Shown here: in pieces, positions 5,386-6,495 of the stretch
How positions within the stretch are numbered: position 1 is the first letter of the stretch
How the letters are laid out: the number at the start of each line of letters is the position of its first letter
Assembly (NCBI GenBank): GCA_003501375.1
Contig: DNPO01000483.1
Coordinates: forward strand, 533-7,027
DNA: 6,495 bases
Source: Candidatus Sumerlaeota bacterium
GTDB lineage: Bacteria; Sumerlaeota; Sumerlaeia; UBA8349
Direction of reading: 5' to 3'
Translations under genes and position numbers: made by a program
Notes under the pieces: model-generated
Databases searched by the model: none
What the model was told of the DNA's origin: nothing
Seen by the model: the letters and a program-made list of their open reading frames with translations, nothing else

Positions 5386-5955
5386 ATGCCAGAAAATAAC
5401 ACGGAACCAACGCCCGGCGGTCATGCACAATACCGTCGGCGCATTTGGGTGGTGGATAAAAAAACACAGGGGAAATACATTCTCCAACTGTTCGTTGCGG
5501 TAGCCATTGGCTTGTTCTGTGTGGCACTTACCATGACGTACTTGAAGACGCATTACGCAACGGAAGAGCTGTTCATTGTGGCAGTGCCCCGTCTTACTAT
5601 TGGACTCATGTTGGGATTTGCACTGATCGTCGTTCCGTTGGTGGGCCTGCTGGCTTCGCACCGCATTGCCGGACCGATGTATCGCGTGCGGGAGTCGATG
5701 AAACGCATCATTGCCGGGGATTACCATTTCCGCATCCATTTGCGCAAACACGATTATTTCAAAGAGACCGCGAATATTTTTAACGACATGTTGGAAACGT
5801 TGGAATCGCGCGATACGGCGGAGACGCAACGGCGGGAACAGGCCGTGCTGGATTTGGAGCAAGTAACCGCTCTATTGACGAATTCTCTGGATGAATCGGG
5901 CCTGCCGGACGCATTGCGTTTGATCGAGGAAACCGTTGAGAACCTGAAAAAATAA
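5386..5955 (+). CDS. Two-helix membrane protein with a HAMP domain and coiled coil, no output domain
   Basis: This 189-residue protein has a short hydrophilic, basic N-terminus (YRRRIWVVDKKTQ) and a first membrane helix at about 31-53. A short outside loop and a second helix (about 70-91) lead into a HAMP domain at about 90-140. The conserved HAMP proline is Pro97 in SHRIAGPMYRV, and the second HAMP helix is DYFKETANIFNDMLETLE. Residues 135-165 can form a coiled coil. HAMP domains pass conformational signals from the membrane to kinases, cyclases or chemoreceptors, but here the chain stops, so output must come from a partner. Short proteins of this kind, with a basic RRR..(V/I)xKKxQ start, occur in Deltaproteobacteria and relatives. 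AGGGGA (5374-5379) lies six bases before ATG 5386, so longer in-frame starts inside the AAA gene are rejected. The 46-base gap after the ATPase has no terminator, suggesting one operon. Confidence 0.85.
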   Translation: MPENNTEPTPGGHAQYRRRIWVVDKKTQGKYILQLFVAVAIGLFCVALTMTYLKTHYATEELFIVAVPRLTIGLMLGFALIVVPLVGLLASHRIAGPMYRVRESMKRIIAGDYHFRIHLRKHDYFKETANIFNDMLETLESRDTAETQRREQAVLDLEQVTALLTNSLDESGLPDALRLIEETVENLKK

Positions 5956-5962
5956 CAATATG

Positions 5963-5997
5963 GATGCACTGACAAACCGCTCTGCTTTGTGCAGTCC
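5963..5997 (+). other. Hairpin after the HAMP gene
   Basis: TGCAC (5965-5969) pairs with GTGCA (5989-5993) and, past a bulged G, GA (5963-5964) with TC (5995-5996). It lies about ten bases after the HAMP stop codon. No T-run follows directly; the nearest is at 6032-6038 inside the repeat. It may protect the 3' end or contribute to termination together with the repeat. Confidence 0.3.
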
Positions 5998-6006
5998 GTT
6001 GCTCTG

Positions 6007-6049
6007 CGGTGCAACCCACCATTTTGCAGGTATTTTTTAAGCCACCGCT
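6007..6049 (+). repeat. Dispersed repeat, copy 2 (hairpin plus T-tract)
   Basis: This is the second copy of the repeat at 432-476, in the opposite orientation. TGCAA (6010-6014) pairs with TTGCA (6024-6028), followed by GGTA and six T. Placed here, between the HAMP gene and an oppositely oriented gene fragment, it could act as a weak transcription terminator for the ATPase-HAMP unit. Confidence 0.65.
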
Positions 6050-6068
6050 TTCTCCCCCAATCTTTCTC

Positions 6069-6345
6069 TCACTCGCCGTTGAAAATGGAAAGACGTAAAG
6101 CCAGTATCTTGGGAATATTGGCGCGTCGCTCAACGCGTAAAGTTTCGAGTTCTGTCAGTAAGGTATCCATGCGGTTGGTGCGTAACCAGTTTTTCCATTG
6201 GAAGAAATGCCTGCTCCAATGATCGGGAAAAAGCCGCTTTGTCAGCGGCGATTTCGGTTAGGCCTTCGGTGGTGAGGATAGCATTTTCCAATTTGGCCAG
6301 GAATTTTTGAATTTTTCTGGAATTGGAATAACTGACAAATGTCAA
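6069..6345 (-). pseudogene. Probable frameshifted gene fragment, unknown product
   Basis: Two adjoining - strand frames look like coding sequence split by a frameshift near 6200-6225. The first starts around 6345 (TTG, no good Shine-Dalgarno) and reads SNSRKIQKFLAKLENAILTT, then EGLTEIAADKAAFSRSLEQAF. The second, open up to TGA at 6071-6069, reads FFQWKNWLRTNRMDTLLTEL, then ETLRVERRANIPKILALRLS. Joined, they give a helical, possibly coiled-coil protein of about 90 residues with balanced amino-acid use. I do not recognise the family. The first frame stays open upstream to about 6394 without an ATG, so a start may have been lost, or the region overlaps the next + strand gene's control DNA. It could also be chance. 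Judged on codon texture only. Confidence 0.3.
6333..6344. promoter_or_regulatory. Small inverted repeat, possible operator
   Basis: TGACA-AA-TGTCA is a perfect five-base inverted repeat around two bases, 42 bases before the start codon at 6386. Its size and position fit a dimeric repressor site, and its - strand reading contains TTGACA. No clear -10 box was found on either strand, so the role is speculative. Confidence 0.25.
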
Positions 6346-6385
6346 GGTAACAAAAACTTGGGTAGTTTTTTGGGGGTGAATATTT

Positions 6386-6495
6386 ATGTCTAATTTTCAA
6401 AACGCCGGGTTGTACCCGACAGCCTCCCCGTATTACCTTGGCATTTCCCCCCAGTTGTGGGATAGTAAAACATTGCCCTTTTGGGAAAAGACCCC
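6386..6495 (+). CDS. Unrecognised protein, first 36 codons, cut by the window edge
   Basis: ATG 6386 follows a strong Shine-Dalgarno sequence, GGGGGTGA (6372-6379), six bases upstream, and the frame stays open to the last base. The visible protein reads MSNFQNAGLYPTASPYYLGI, then SPQLWDSKTLPFWEKT. It is rich in aromatic residues and proline, with no signal peptide, membrane helix or known motif. The clear ribosome site and uninterrupted frame argue for a real gene; its function cannot be judged from this piece. It is separated from the HAMP gene by about 430 bases holding the repeat and the - strand fragment, so it is probably a separate unit. Confidence 0.6.
   Translation, partial: MSNFQNAGLYPTASPYYLGISPQLWDSKTLPFWEKT

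Noticed and set aside
4047..5402. Long (451-residue) - strand open frame opposite the AAA ATPase gene
   Set aside because: It is the antisense shadow of a strongly conserved AAA domain. It is rich in His, Arg and Gln as expected from antisense translation, and has no motifs.
5989..6222. 77-residue + strand open frame after the HAMP gene
   Set aside because: Its first third is the dispersed repeat, there is no ribosome site, and the opposite strand has the better protein-like sequence.

Overview
This window looks like ordinary chromosomal DNA from a free-living or gut bacterium of roughly 50% GC. It is more likely from the PVC superphylum (Verrucomicrobiota, Lentisphaerota or Kiritimatiellota type) than from Proteobacteria or Firmicutes. 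That placement is an inference from three things. There is a 28-residue MGSVIKK-type ribosomal mini-protein, which Proteobacteria lack. There are short palindromic intergenic repeats of a kind I associate with PVC genomes. There is also an unusual membrane-anchored AAA ATPase. No phage, plasmid or CRISPR signature is present. All intact protein genes lie on the + strand.

Left part (1-720): a tRNA-Phe on the - strand, cut by the window edge, has a clear sigma70-type promoter behind it. Next come the decayed C-terminus of an IS5-family transposase and a 45-bp dispersed repeat. A promoter then leads to a tiny, very basic ribosome-associated protein gene (631-717), which a strong Rho-independent terminator closes.

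Middle (786-3072): a signal peptide peptidase A homologue (S49 family) has a lipoprotein-like N-terminus and a leader with two competing hairpins. It is followed by an intact tRNA-Leu(UAG) with encoded CCA and a textbook terminator. After a structured 300-bp gap come two closely spaced genes: a STAS-domain anti-sigma-factor-antagonist-like protein and an HU/IHF-family DNA-bending protein. They probably share one transcript.

Right part (3073-6495): a 170-bp palindrome-rich element with 12-bp terminal inverted repeats (probably a MITE- or REP-type repeat) lies in the gap. A folded leader follows, then the most interesting gene. It encodes a 618-residue protein with several N-terminal membrane helices, a helical MIT/TPR-like segment, a Pro/Gln-rich linker, and one AAA domain. 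The AAA domain and C-terminal helix resemble the eukaryotic 'meiotic clade' (Vps4, katanin, spastin). Forty-six bases downstream is a two-helix membrane protein ending in a HAMP domain and coiled coil with no output domain. The two are plausibly co-expressed as a membrane-associated module. The right end holds a second, oppositely oriented copy of the dispersed repeat, a probable frameshifted gene fragment on the - strand, and the first 36 codons of an unrecognised + strand gene.
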